Assembly (NCBI GenBank): GCA_026391515.1
Contig: JAPLEC010000427.1
Coordinates: forward strand, 1 to 34,556
DNA length: 34,556 bases
Source: Bacteroidia bacterium
GTDB lineage: Bacteria > Bacteroidota > Bacteroidia > Bacteroidales > VadinHA17
Direction of reading: 5' to 3'
Under the pieces are notes generated by a model. That model did not search any database, was not told the DNA's origin, and worked only from the letters and a program-made list of their open reading frames with translations. Below, piece by piece: positions 6,857-14,643 of the stretch (positions are counted from its first letter, which is position 1; every line of letters starts with the position of its first letter). The translations under genes and the position numbers were made by a program.

Positions 6857-7225
6857 ATGAGACATCATGATAATTCATTAAAAAGACGCAGGGAGCACCA
6901 TCCGGTAGTAAGCATAGGTCTTTTCTTTATCGTGCTTGGACTGGCTCTTCTTGTTGCAACAAACGATATGCTTCATCTGGGAAGCGTAAAAGAATATTTC
7001 ACCTGGGAAACTTTATTGGTATTCCTGGGAGCTTTAATGTTGCTTAATCTTCGTTTTATCCCGGGATTGCTGCTCATAGCCGGTGGAATATGGTTTATGT
7101 GGGATAATCATTACGGTGAAATGCCTCAGCTTATCAAAACAATTTACTGGCCTGCGGTTATTATGCTGATGGGTCTGTTATTTATTATTTCTTCATTCTT
7201 TAAAAGAAAAAATGTCAATAATTAA
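6857..7225 (+). CDS. DUF5668/LiaI-LiaF-like membrane protein
   Basis: A 122-residue protein: a basic, His/Arg-rich N-terminal tail (about 17 residues), then four short membrane helices in two hairpins (about 19-36, 49-65, 67-82, 92-112), with FTWETLLVFLGALMLL and IYWPAVIMLMGLLF at the start of helices. The repeated W-x-x-(L/I)-(L/I)-x-x-x-G pattern is that of the LiaI-LiaF-like membrane region (DUF5668). It lacks the LiaF C-terminal domain that its neighbour has. It is the first gene of a four-gene run with the LiaF-like protein (24 bases on), a LytS kinase and a LytTR regulator, so a role in membrane-stress sensing is likely but inferred. Confidence 0.8.
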   Translation: MRHHDNSLKRRREHHPVVSIGLFFIVLGLALLVATNDMLHLGSVKEYFTWETLLVFLGALMLLNLRFIPGLLLIAGGIWFMWDNHYGEMPQLIKTIYWPAVIMLMGLLFIISSFFKRKNVNN

Positions 7226-7249
7226 TTCAAAAAAAATAAATTTACAATT

Positions 7250-7999
7250 ATGGAAACTATAAATGATTACCGGGATGAGCGTCGTCAGTCAAGACGAGAG
7301 CATCATCATCTTACAAATAACAGGGTAATAATCGGAGTAGTCCTGTTGCTGGCAGGATTGTGCCTGGTGATAAAAAACACCGGGATCTTTCCCGATTATC
7401 TTGTTCAGATAATCTTCAGCTGGCAGATGCTACTGGTGGTGATCGGTCTTGTTATGACCCTTGGTGCAACTGAAAAAACGGCCGGAATAATTGTAATGGC
7501 TGTGGGCGGATTTTTTATGATTCCCCTGCTGTTTCGAGTGACATTTCACATGTACAACATGTTCTGGCCTGCAATATTTATAATTATCGGCATTGTTTTT
7601 ATTGTCACCAAGCGAAAAGGCTGGAATGCTGTTACATCCAAAGGTGTGGCTGAAGATGAATTTATTGATTATGTAAACATTTTCAGCGGTGGTGAACGAC
7701 AGATTGTTTCTCAAAATTTCAAGGGAGGTAAAATATCCTCAGTCTTCGGCGGTATTGATCTTGATCTTACGAAAGCAAAGCTGGCCCCCGGAAAAAATTT
7801 TCTTGAAATTGCCTGTGTTTTCGGTGGTGCTACGATAATAGTCCCTGACACATGGTATGTTACGATTGAAGTGACTCCGATCCTTGGCGGTTTCAGCGAT
7901 ACACGCAAACTTTTTCCCGGCAGATCTGTCGAATCTGAGAGTCAGCTTATTATTAAAGGAGCCGTTGTATTTGGTGGGGGTGAAGTAAAAAGTTATTAA
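7250..7999 (+). CDS. LiaF-like membrane protein with C-terminal cell-envelope-stress domain
   Basis: A 249-residue protein. After a charged His/Arg-rich tail (1-23) come four membrane helices (about 24-41, 52-71, 76-96, 103-120). The cytoplasmic C-terminal domain (about 140-249) is built of short beta turns repeating a (V/L)FGG motif: IFSGGERQ, SVFGGIDLDL, CVFGGATIIVP, ILGGFSD, VVFGGGEV. This is the LiaF/YvqF-type C-terminal fold. In Firmicutes LiaF restrains a kinase/regulator pair. Here the next gene (9 bases on) is a LytS-type kinase, so this protein is a candidate inhibitor or sensor for it. Confidence 0.85.
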   Translation: METINDYRDERRQSRREHHHLTNNRVIIGVVLLLAGLCLVIKNTGIFPDYLVQIIFSWQMLLVVIGLVMTLGATEKTAGIIVMAVGGFFMIPLLFRVTFHMYNMFWPAIFIIIGIVFIVTKRKGWNAVTSKGVAEDEFIDYVNIFSGGERQIVSQNFKGGKISSVFGGIDLDLTKAKLAPGKNFLEIACVFGGATIIVPDTWYVTIEVTPILGGFSDTRKLFPGRSVESESQLIIKGAVVFGGGEVKSY

Positions 8000-8008
8000 G
8001 ATAATCTG

Positions 8009-9064
8009 ATGAAACATCCTGTACTGAATAACAGGGTACGTCTTATAGTCTGGTGGCTGGTCTGGCTTTTCCTTGCGTCAGGCCAGACACTTTTATTCTA
8101 TTATGCATTCGGGAAATTTGCTAAAATCAGCATTCCTGATACCATTCTGTCATTAATAATCTATTCAGGCATTGCATTATCGCTGTGGTATCCTTTCAGC
8201 TATTTTAACAAAGAAGGAACAAAGCCGATATCTCTCATTACCAATCTGGTGGCAAGTGGTGCAATCTCGATCACGCTATGGATGGTGCTGACGAAATCGA
8301 TAATGTTGCTTGTATTGCCTGAACAAAATAATTACCGGGAATACTGGGACGCAACATTCCCCTACAGGATCGGTACCGGTGTATTTATTTACGGGCTTAT
8401 CGTGCTTTCTTATTATCTGTTTATCAGCCTTATTAATTTATCGGAGAAAAAAGCAAAAGAGGCCAGGCTTGAGAGCCTGGTCAAAGAGACAGAGCTTAAA
8501 ATGCTTCGATCGCAGATCAATCCTCATTTCCTCTTTAACAGCCTTAATTCAGTCAGTTCACTGACTATTACTGATCCGGAAAAAGCAAGGGATATGGTTA
8601 TTAAGCTGTCGGAATTTATGCGATATGCATTGTCGAAGAAAGATGAACAGCCCGTTTCGCTCAGAAGTGAATTTGAAAACCTGAAGTTGTATCTGGATAT
8701 CGAAAAAGTACGGTTCGGCGACAAGTTATTTACCGAGGATCATATTGATGAAAATTGTCTTGAAACAAAAATACCTGCTATGCTGCTCCAGCCGCTCTAT
8801 GAAAATGCAATTAAGCATGGCGTTTATGAAAGCATTGAACTTGTTAAAATTATAACACAGGTAAAGATTATTGACGGACATGTTGAAATTACTATAAGTA
8901 ATAATTACGATTCTGGGCCATCGTCAAAAAAAGGGACGGGAACCGGTCTGTTAAATGTTGCCAGGCGGCTTGAATTGTACTATGGAAACAAAGCATCGAT
9001 AAATACAACAAAGGAAAATGGAATTTACACTGTAACTTTGTATATACCTACAGATTATTTTTAA
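8009..9064 (+). CDS. LytS-family sensor histidine kinase
   Basis: A 351-residue kinase. Four predicted membrane helices (about 11-33, 45-63, 77-103, 122-143) are followed by a short coiled linker and the His_kinase domain with the phospho-acceptor His173 in RSQINPHFLFNSLNSVSSL. The ATP-binding N box is in PLYENAIKHGVYE, and the glycine box is KGTGTGLLNVARRLELYYG. No extra sensory domain is present, so signal detection is through the membrane part or the LiaF-like neighbour. The partner is the LytTR regulator downstream at 9154. It follows the LiaF-like gene by 9 bases. Confidence 0.93.
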   Translation: MKHPVLNNRVRLIVWWLVWLFLASGQTLLFYYAFGKFAKISIPDTILSLIIYSGIALSLWYPFSYFNKEGTKPISLITNLVASGAISITLWMVLTKSIMLLVLPEQNNYREYWDATFPYRIGTGVFIYGLIVLSYYLFISLINLSEKKAKEARLESLVKETELKMLRSQINPHFLFNSLNSVSSLTITDPEKARDMVIKLSEFMRYALSKKDEQPVSLRSEFENLKLYLDIEKVRFGDKLFTEDHIDENCLETKIPAMLLQPLYENAIKHGVYESIELVKIITQVKIIDGHVEITISNNYDSGPSSKKGTGTGLLNVARRLELYYGNKASINTTKENGIYTVTLYIPTDYF

Positions 9065-9153
9065 AGTTCCATTTGAAAATTATTATTTATATTTAGGAGG
9101 AAGAAAAGAAGGAGTCTGTTTTAAGTTAAGGGAATTGCAGGAAAAAGAAATCG

Positions 9154-9906
9154 ATGAAAAAGATCAGAACTGTAATAATTGACGATGAAGCTCCGGCACG
9201 GGAAATAATTAAACATTATTTAAAAGATCTCGATTCTATTGAAATTATTGCTGAATGTGCCGACGGCTTTTGTGGGTTGAAATCAATTTCATTTATGAAG
9301 CCGGACCTGGTTTTTCTTGATATCCAGATGCCCAGGCTGACTGGAATTGAACTGGTTGAAGTTCTTACAGAAAAACCTGTAATTATCTTTATTACAGCCT
9401 ATGACCAGTTTGCGCTGAAAGCTTTTGAGCTCAATGCCGTAGATTATCTTTTAAAACCATTCCCTAAAATACGGTTCCTTGATGCAGTCAATAAAGCTAT
9501 TGACAAGATCCGGTCAGGGACTGAAAATTTAGAGCCGGCAAATCAGCTTCTCGCCAAGAAGCCTGAACCAGCTTCTCCAATCAACAGGGTCGTTGTACGT
9601 AAAGGGAATTCCATTAATTTAATTCCCATTGAACAGATAAAATATGTTGAGGCACAGGATGATTATGTAATGATCTATCATTCATCCGGCAAAGCCCTTA
9701 AACAGCAGACTATGAAGTATTATGAAGATAATCTGCCGGTTGCTGATTTCGTACGAATTCATCGTTCGTACATCGTGAGTGTACATGAAATCAACCGTAT
9801 AGAGCCTTATGGAAAAGATAATCATGTTGCAATCCTGCATTCAGGAGATAAATTACCAGTCAGCAGATCCGGCTACAAGCATTTGAAGGAAGAACTGAAT
9901 TTTTAA
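9154..9906 (+). CDS. LytTR-type response regulator
   Basis: A 250-residue regulator. The receiver (1-120) has acidic residues Asp10/Asp11, phospho-acceptor Asp56 in DLVFLDIQMP, Thr81 and Lys101 (LLKPF), all intact. The C-terminal LytTR DNA-binding domain (about 149-250) begins NRVVVRKGNSINLIPIEQIK and contains the typical YVEAQDDYVMIYHSSGK and FVRIHRSYIVS segments. It is the partner of the LytS kinase 89 bases upstream. The gap between them contains an A/G-rich tract (around 9095-9110) that looks Shine-Dalgarno-like but is too far from the ATG to decide the start. Confidence 0.95.
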   Translation: MKKIRTVIIDDEAPAREIIKHYLKDLDSIEIIAECADGFCGLKSISFMKPDLVFLDIQMPRLTGIELVEVLTEKPVIIFITAYDQFALKAFELNAVDYLLKPFPKIRFLDAVNKAIDKIRSGTENLEPANQLLAKKPEPASPINRVVVRKGNSINLIPIEQIKYVEAQDDYVMIYHSSGKALKQQTMKYYEDNLPVADFVRIHRSYIVSVHEINRIEPYGKDNHVAILHSGDKLPVSRSGYKHLKEELNF

Positions 9907-9942
9907 ATTCTAACAAATCCCCTTTGTGCTCTTTGTGATTTA

Positions 9943-10014
9943 CCTTAGTGCTCTTTATGGTTAATTTTCTTCTTAACCACTAAGGACACGAAGTACACAC
10001 TAAGAACACTAAGG
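9943..10014. repeat. AACCACTAAG-family palindromic repeat (copy 1)
   Basis: CCTTAGTG (9943-9950) pairs with CACTAAGG (10007-10014), and GGTTAA with TTAACC inside, giving an imperfect long hairpin in the convergent gap between the LytTR gene and yidD. A related copy is at 32553-32617 and a fragment at 32845-32860; the shared core is TTAACCACTAAG plus a CAC-AA-GG end. It may serve as a bidirectional 3' structure, but it lacks terminator T runs. Confidence 0.65.
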
Positions 10015-10040
10015 CTTATTCTGGAGAGATTTCAGTGTAA

Positions 10041-10346
10041 TTATTTCAAACGACTCCCTTTTTTAAATTTACGAAGAGAAATTGAAAATGGTTTATATCT
10101 TTTGAATCTGAAAAGCGGAACCGGATCAAACCCATGTGTCCCTCCGGGCCGGCATCTGAGAATTCTGTTTGTACCTAAAATAATACCAATAAATGGTCCA
10201 TGAAGCTTTAATGCTTCAAGCATATATTCTGAACATGATGGAACATGGCGGCAAGACGGCCTTAAAAACGGAGAAATCGCATAACGGTAAAAATGAACAG
10301 GCAGCGACAGTAAAAAGGATAATATATCTTTCACAAATTTTATCAC
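10041..10346 (-). CDS. yidD: membrane protein insertion efficiency factor YidD
   Basis: A 101-residue YidD, a small membrane-associated protein assisting YidC-dependent insertion. The family core is clear: YRYAISPFLRPSCRHVPSCS followed by EYMLEALKLHG, then RILRCRPGGTHGFDPVP with its Cys and Pro. An amphipathic N-terminal helix and a basic C-terminal tail are normal. The start is a GTG at 10344-10346 (GTG ATA AAA TTT); no ATG in that frame is nearby. A TATATTTA element at 10351-10358 is too close to this start to be its promoter unless the message is almost leaderless. Confidence 0.93.
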   Translation of the reverse strand: MIKFVKDILSFLLSLPVHFYRYAISPFLRPSCRHVPSCSEYMLEALKLHGPFIGIILGTNRILRCRPGGTHGFDPVPLFRFKRYKPFSISLRKFKKGSRLK

Positions 10347-10427
10347 AGCCTAAATATAATTAAAAAGCTCAGATTGCATTAAAATGGGCTGCATATACTT
10401 ATGTGGTTGCTGCGCTTGGATCGCTTG

Positions 10428-10500
10428 CAACTCCGGAGGAGTTGAATAATTCAACCCTCTCCGGGGTTGTATTTATGTTATACACTTATACCCCGGATGT
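10428..10500. repeat. CAACTCC-GGAGTTG palindromic repeat region
   Basis: Two adjacent inverted repeats: CAACTCC (10428-10434) / GGAGTTG (10438-10444), and CAACCC (10452-10457) / GGGTTG (10464-10469), followed by a third related tract ATACCCCGGATG (10489-10500). The (C/A)-rich arms around a CCGG centre suggest an interspersed intergenic repeat. It occupies most of the 188-base gap between yidD and the methyltransferase gene. An open frame crossing it is explained by the repeat and is not a gene. Confidence 0.6.
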
Positions 10501-10519
10501 TACCGTGGCTATTAGACTT

Positions 10520-10536
10520 AAAAACCTCCGGTTTTT
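10520..10536 (-). terminator. possible terminator of the isoprenylcysteine-methyltransferase-like gene
   Basis: AAAAACC-TCC-GGTTTTT: a 7-bp stem with a 3-base loop overlapping the stop codon (10535-10537). On the minus strand the 3' arm supplies its own T tract and the following bases are AAG, so termination would rely on the stem Ts. Weak to moderate candidate. Confidence 0.4.
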
Positions 10537-11290
10537 ATCGATCTTTAACTTCAAGCCACTTTGTGTATTTGTGAATCGAATGGATTATTATCCACAGACC
10601 AACTGCTCCTATCAGCAGCCACATCCAGATCTTTGTAAAAAATATTCTCTCCGTAAAAAATTTTCTCGGCGATAAAAAGTAATTTCGGAACAGGTCGAGC
10701 AGTGCGAAAATCACAAAAATATTTGCAAAAGCGTTGTGTTCATTTTTCAGGACATTTCTGACTGAAAACGGAAGATTTGGACGAACAAATTTTACATGAA
10801 AAGGGAAAAATGCTCTGACATTTTCAGACCATTTATCATAAGCTTCAGCGAATTTTCTTCTGAGAAATTGCTCTTCAGCAAACATTATTCTTTCATAATA
10901 AAGCCAGTAAACCAGGGCAAAAACAACAGTGAACCACATCGATCTCAGGAAGAGAACCGGGCCGAGCCACATGAAAAAATTACCGACATACAGAGGATGC
11001 CTGATAATTGAATACATACCAGTGGTATTTATTTCATCGGCTATTTGTCCGGCAGCCTGATTGCGTCCGGATGTATTTTTTGCTGTAAAACCCACAGTTA
11101 AAATGCGTATTATCTGCCCGAAAATGCTGACACCAAGAAATATCATTTCATCTCTCAGGTCGAAAAAAATTGCCTGCCTGTTTCCGAGATACAGCATGAC
11201 AATGCCTGCAACAACCATAACTACCGGCAGCCAGCTTCTTCTTTTAAAAAGCCAGTTGCCGCTGTTTTCAAATTCATGTACAAGTGCCAT
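10535..11290 (-). CDS. isoprenylcysteine carboxyl methyltransferase-like membrane methyltransferase
   Basis: A 251-residue membrane enzyme. Helices lie at about 17-35, 46-66, 103-120 and 122-134. The SAM-binding signature of the ICMT/PEMT superfamily is RHPLYVGNFFMWLGP (about residues 96-110) plus the downstream acidic EEQFLRRKFAEAYDKW segment. A second membrane pair (about 185-205 and 222-243) extends the C-terminus. The N-terminus MALVHEFENSGNWLFKRRSW resembles proteins sometimes named lipid A/Kdo2 1-phosphate methyltransferase, so the substrate could be a lipid rather than a prenylated protein; sequence alone cannot settle it. A good TACTTTTG promoter element lies 21-28 bases upstream, indicating its own transcript. 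Confidence 0.8.
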   Translation of the reverse strand: MALVHEFENSGNWLFKRRSWLPVVMVVAGIVMLYLGNRQAIFFDLRDEMIFLGVSIFGQIIRILTVGFTAKNTSGRNQAAGQIADEINTTGMYSIIRHPLYVGNFFMWLGPVLFLRSMWFTVVFALVYWLYYERIMFAEEQFLRRKFAEAYDKWSENVRAFFPFHVKFVRPNLPFSVRNVLKNEHNAFANIFVIFALLDLFRNYFLSPRKFFTERIFFTKIWMWLLIGAVGLWIIIHSIHKYTKWLEVKDR

Positions 11291-11310
11291 ACTGTTTTTT
11301 ATTGTTGCGG

Positions 11311-11318
11311 CAAAAGTA
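11311..11318 (-). promoter_or_regulatory. promoter -7 element for the methyltransferase-like gene
   Basis: TACTTTTG on the minus strand, an exact TAnnTTTG match, giving a predicted leader of about 14 bases before the ATG at 11288-11290. It sits in the 36-base gap after the outer-membrane protein gene, arguing that the methyltransferase is not simply the last gene of that operon. Confidence 0.5.
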
Positions 11319-11326
11319 GGAAAATT

Positions 11327-12478
11327 CTAGAAACTCCATTTAACCTTAAGGAAAACAAGGTTAATTCTTTCTTTGTTATCATTTATCCTGCCGTCGAAAT
11401 GCTGCCAGATCAGTGAAAAATCAACGTTCTCAGCAAGAGAATAGTCAAGAGTCGGTCCGGTAAAATATCCTTTCAGATCAGGAAACCACATTCCTGATAT
11501 CCCGATATTCAGTAAAGTAGTGGCTGACCAGGTAAACTGACCAAATGCCGTAAACTTTGAAAAAGCGAGATCTTTTGCCGAAAGATTTTCCGTATAAATA
11601 CTGGTGAAATTATTTATCTTCAGCGGGTTATTGCAATACATCAGCTGTAGCTGTGTAATGGAATTATCTTCAAAAACTTTATCTATTCCTGCAGTAATGA
11701 TCGTTGTCCCGGAGGTATCTTTAAATGCTTCAAGAGGATGAAACCATGAGCCTTCCCCCCTGAATGAGACTGATCCGATTGAACCTGACCAGCCTGCTCC
11801 TGCAACAATATCTGAACTGTTCGAATAGCCTGCAAGAAACTGAATATCATAACCCCATCTGTTAAAACGATACATCCCTGCTGCAGTTATATTATTCTCG
11901 TTGTCAATCTTGGCAGCAGCTTCAATTGTTGAGGAGGAAGACGGATAATACTGAAGCCTGATTGCATCGCTCCCTGGCTTTTCAATATAATCGATATCAA
12001 AAAACGAGTAAGCATTGAATATATCATTTGGATTCCAGACAAAAGTTTGTCCCCAGTTTATCCGTTGCCTTCCAATTGTTGCCTGGAATTTGTTATAGTT
12101 AAAGTCCAGCCAAAGTCTGTCAACAGTAGTATTCAGGTAAAACGAACTTTTGTTCATGACATCCCACGACATATCAATCCATCCCTGATCTGTACCGATC
12201 ATATCTGAATAATAATTGTTGATTCTCGCTAAATCACCCGTAAACAGACGATTTCTTAATTCGGCTGCAAATGTTATGTTTTTACTTATGAAGATTTTCA
12301 GGTTGATCCTGTTGTGAAGAAGATTGTCGAAAAGCATAGGGCCTGATAATGTGTCAAATATTGCACTCTCCATAACAGTTACATAACCATCCAGAGAAAT
12401 CACTTTTGATTTCTCCTGGGAATATATAGAAGAATTAATGAGCGTCAGGAAAAATACTATAGCAAGAAACTTTTTCAT
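11327..12478 (-). CDS. outer-membrane beta-barrel protein of the Lol-like export operon
   Basis: A 383-residue protein with a signal peptide (residues 1-20, cleavage near IYSQ). It then has many alternating amphipathic strands ending in LVFLKVKWSF, with the terminal aromatic typical of outer-membrane barrels. The segment ATIGRQRINWGQTFVWNPND followed by IFNAYSFFD (about 139-170) resembles DUF1302-type porins, which often sit beside LolA-like proteins and transporters. It is the last gene of the run LolA-like, permease, permease, ATPase, barrel, 19 bases after the ATPase stop. A role as the outer-membrane receiving or anchoring part of that transporter is inferred from position. Substrate unknown. 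Confidence 0.8.
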   Translation of the reverse strand: MKKFLAIVFFLTLINSSIYSQEKSKVISLDGYVTVMESAIFDTLSGPMLFDNLLHNRINLKIFISKNITFAAELRNRLFTGDLARINNYYSDMIGTDQGWIDMSWDVMNKSSFYLNTTVDRLWLDFNYNKFQATIGRQRINWGQTFVWNPNDIFNAYSFFDIDYIEKPGSDAIRLQYYPSSSSTIEAAAKIDNENNITAAGMYRFNRWGYDIQFLAGYSNSSDIVAGAGWSGSIGSVSFRGEGSWFHPLEAFKDTSGTTIITAGIDKVFEDNSITQLQLMYCNNPLKINNFTSIYTENLSAKDLAFSKFTAFGQFTWSATTLLNIGISGMWFPDLKGYFTGPTLDYSLAENVDFSLIWQHFDGRINDNKERINLVFLKVKWSF

Positions 12479-12497
12479 CCCTGAATGAGAATTTCAA

Positions 12498-13184
12498 TTA
12501 CTCTCTGACTTCATCTGAAACAACTTTTCCGTCTTCAAGTGTTATTACCCTGTGTGCCATTTTTACTACTCTCGGATCGTGTGTGGAAAAAATAAAAGTT
12601 ATTTTTTCCTCATGGTTAAGCTTTCCCATTATCTCAAGCAATGTGGTTGCGGATTTTGAATCCAGATTAGCTGTCGGTTCGTCGGCAAGGACAAATTTTG
12701 GCCGCGAGGCAAGAGCTCTTGCAACGGCTATCCGCTGCTGCTGCCCTCCCGACATTTTTGCCGGCCGGCTGTTTGCCCTCTCGCTTAGTCCTACGGATTT
12801 TAAAAGCTCAAAAGTTCTTTGATCCCTCTCTTTTTTAATCCACTTCTGAAGCGACATGATAAATTCGACATTTTCTTTTGCCGTAAGCACCGGAATAAGG
12901 TTATACGCCTGAAATACAAAACCAATATTTTTCATTCTGAAATCGATCAGAGCAGAGGATTTAAGTTTTGAAAGATCCACTCCATCAATCAGGATTTGTC
13001 CGGATGTCGGAAGATCAAGTCCGCCCAGAAGATTCAGCAGGGTGGTTTTACCCGAACCTGAAGGGCCGACTATTGTGGCAAATTCAGCTTCCTGAAAATC
13101 AAGAGTAACGCCATTAACTGCATGCACTTCAATTTCTGTTTCGTTGTATATCTTGTAAACCTCTTTTATTTCAATTACTTTCAT
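12498..13184 (-). CDS. LolD/MacB-type ABC transporter ATP-binding protein
   Basis: A 228-residue ATPase with all catalytic motifs: Walker A GPSGSGKTT (40-48), Q loop FVFQAYNLIPVLT (about 89-101), signature MSGGQQQRIAVARA (144-157), Walker B FVLADEPTANLD (164-175) and the switch histidine His202 in FIFSTHD. The spacing and the AYNLIPVLTA segment are those of the LolD/MacB/FtsE class, whose members drive mechanotransmission rather than substrate passage through the membrane. It is 21 bases after the second permease and 19 before the barrel gene, so it should power the two permeases encoded upstream. Confidence 0.95.
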   Translation of the reverse strand: MKVIEIKEVYKIYNETEIEVHAVNGVTLDFQEAEFATIVGPSGSGKTTLLNLLGGLDLPTSGQILIDGVDLSKLKSSALIDFRMKNIGFVFQAYNLIPVLTAKENVEFIMSLQKWIKKERDQRTFELLKSVGLSERANSRPAKMSGGQQQRIAVARALASRPKFVLADEPTANLDSKSATTLLEIMGKLNHEEKITFIFSTHDPRVVKMAHRVITLEDGKVVSDEVRE

Positions 13185-13205
13185 AATTCAGGTTTCTTTA
13201 AGTTT

Positions 13206-14633
13206 TTATTCTGTTCTGATTGCCTCAACAGGATTAAGCTTTAATGCTTTACGTGCCGGATATATTGATGAGAATATTCCTGTCAATACAATCAGAATTG
13301 TGGTTGTAATAAAGAACGGGACATCAATTGCCGGGAAGAGGTGGGCTGTATAGCCGAAAGCTTCCATTCCCTCTGAATATTTTACCAGGTTTATGCCTGT
13401 TTTCCCTGTGATCCCTATTACAACTGCGCTTATTATCATTCCAGCAAAACCTCCGACAATTGACAGAAAAACAGATTCCAGCATTATCATTGAAAATATC
13501 TTGCGGCGGTTCATGCCAATTGCCATAAGCATCCCCAGCTCTTTTGTCCTTTCAAGCACAGCCATCAGCATTGTATTGACAATTCCGAATGCCAATGCAA
13601 GAAGTATAATTCCCATGAATATGCCATAGATCTGCTCCATAAAGTCTGCAATCATTGCAAGATCCGGTTGAATTTCTTTCCAGTTTAATACTTCATATTC
13701 AGGAAGAGCTGCTCTTATTTTTGGTGTTATTTCATTCGTAAGCTCATTGTTATCAAGCAGGGCTATTGCTCTATGGAAAGTCCCTTCTTTCATCCCTGTC
13801 AGCGTTCTCAGCTCCTCAATCGGGACAAACAATGAGACAGTTTCAAACATATCATTATTTGTTCTGAAGATTCCTGCTACACGGAATGCCGCACCGGTTT
13901 GCATATTATTCATATCAAGAAAAGAGAGGATTATTTTTGAACCTTCCCTGTAAGACCAGGCTGCCTCTTTTATCTTCATTCCGTACTTTATGAATTCCTT
14001 GGGGGTGAGAAAATTTTGAAAGGCTTTTGAAAATTTTTTATCGGAGGTGAATCTCTGGTCATAAAGTGGTTCAAGCTTTGAAATAACTGCAGCCGGTATT
14101 TTCTCATTCTTAAGTGCTGAGAGCGCTTCAGGAGAGATAATATATCTTATGATATTAAGCTCTTTGGCCAGTTTTTCACCTATGAATACTGTATTGTATT
14201 TCGATTTTTCGTTAAAATAACTTCCGGTTCCGGGAATCAGCTTTTTTTCTAAGGTGAAAATCTTTTTCTCCTTTTCCACATTAATCCCGTTAATCTCCAC
14301 ACCGGTACTTTTTGCAGAAGTAGACACTATCCCTTTGATAATAATTCTGCCTGTAACATCCTTCACTCCTGTAATTGATCTCAGAGCAGACATAACTGAA
14401 GGAAAATCCTTAATGATATTCTGGATATCATTGCTGCTCCTGAAGTCTTTATTATTCACCTGAATATGAGAAAGCTCTTCATTAACAGCAGCGTCAATCC
14501 GCTGAATAATTGAACTGTTAATTGCCGCCATTGTAAATACTCCGGCAAAGACACCGATAGCCACAGCACTGATCACTATCAGGCTTCTGGTTTTGTTACG
14601 CCAAACATTTTTCCAGGCTATAGCTGTAATCAT
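13206..14633 (-). CDS. FtsX/MacB-type ABC transporter permease (second of pair)
   Basis: A 475-residue permease: membrane helix 1 near residues 16-38 (KTRSLIVISAVAIGVFAGVF), a large extracytoplasmic domain of about 280 residues, then three helices in the FtsX domain (about 330-360, 383-410, 435-462). The coupling sequence AIGMNRRKIFSMIMLESVF and the C-terminal SSIYPARKALKLNPVEAIRT are typical of LolC/LolE/MacB permeases. The ATG at 14631-14633 (MITAIAWKNVWRNKTRS) is chosen because an earlier in-frame ATG at 14660 would overlap the previous gene and add a non-conserved leader; the first permease begins in the same AWRNIWRNK style. Likely heterodimer partner of the upstream permease. Confidence 0.9.
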   Translation of the reverse strand: MITAIAWKNVWRNKTRSLIVISAVAIGVFAGVFTMAAINSSIIQRIDAAVNEELSHIQVNNKDFRSSNDIQNIIKDFPSVMSALRSITGVKDVTGRIIIKGIVSTSAKSTGVEINGINVEKEKKIFTLEKKLIPGTGSYFNEKSKYNTVFIGEKLAKELNIIRYIISPEALSALKNEKIPAAVISKLEPLYDQRFTSDKKFSKAFQNFLTPKEFIKYGMKIKEAAWSYREGSKIILSFLDMNNMQTGAAFRVAGIFRTNNDMFETVSLFVPIEELRTLTGMKEGTFHRAIALLDNNELTNEITPKIRAALPEYEVLNWKEIQPDLAMIADFMEQIYGIFMGIILLALAFGIVNTMLMAVLERTKELGMLMAIGMNRRKIFSMIMLESVFLSIVGGFAGMIISAVVIGITGKTGINLVKYSEGMEAFGYTAHLFPAIDVPFFITTTILIVLTGIFSSIYPARKALKLNPVEAIRTE

Positions 14634-14643
14634 CTTCTTTCGT

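Noticed and set aside
9095..9115. A/G-rich tract resembling a Shine-Dalgarno site before the LytTR gene
   Set aside because: It is about 40-60 bases from the ATG and genes here generally lack such sites.
10403..10675. Plus-strand open frame of 90 codons
   Set aside because: It crosses a palindromic repeat and then runs antisense to the end of the methyltransferase-like gene; no family features in its translation.
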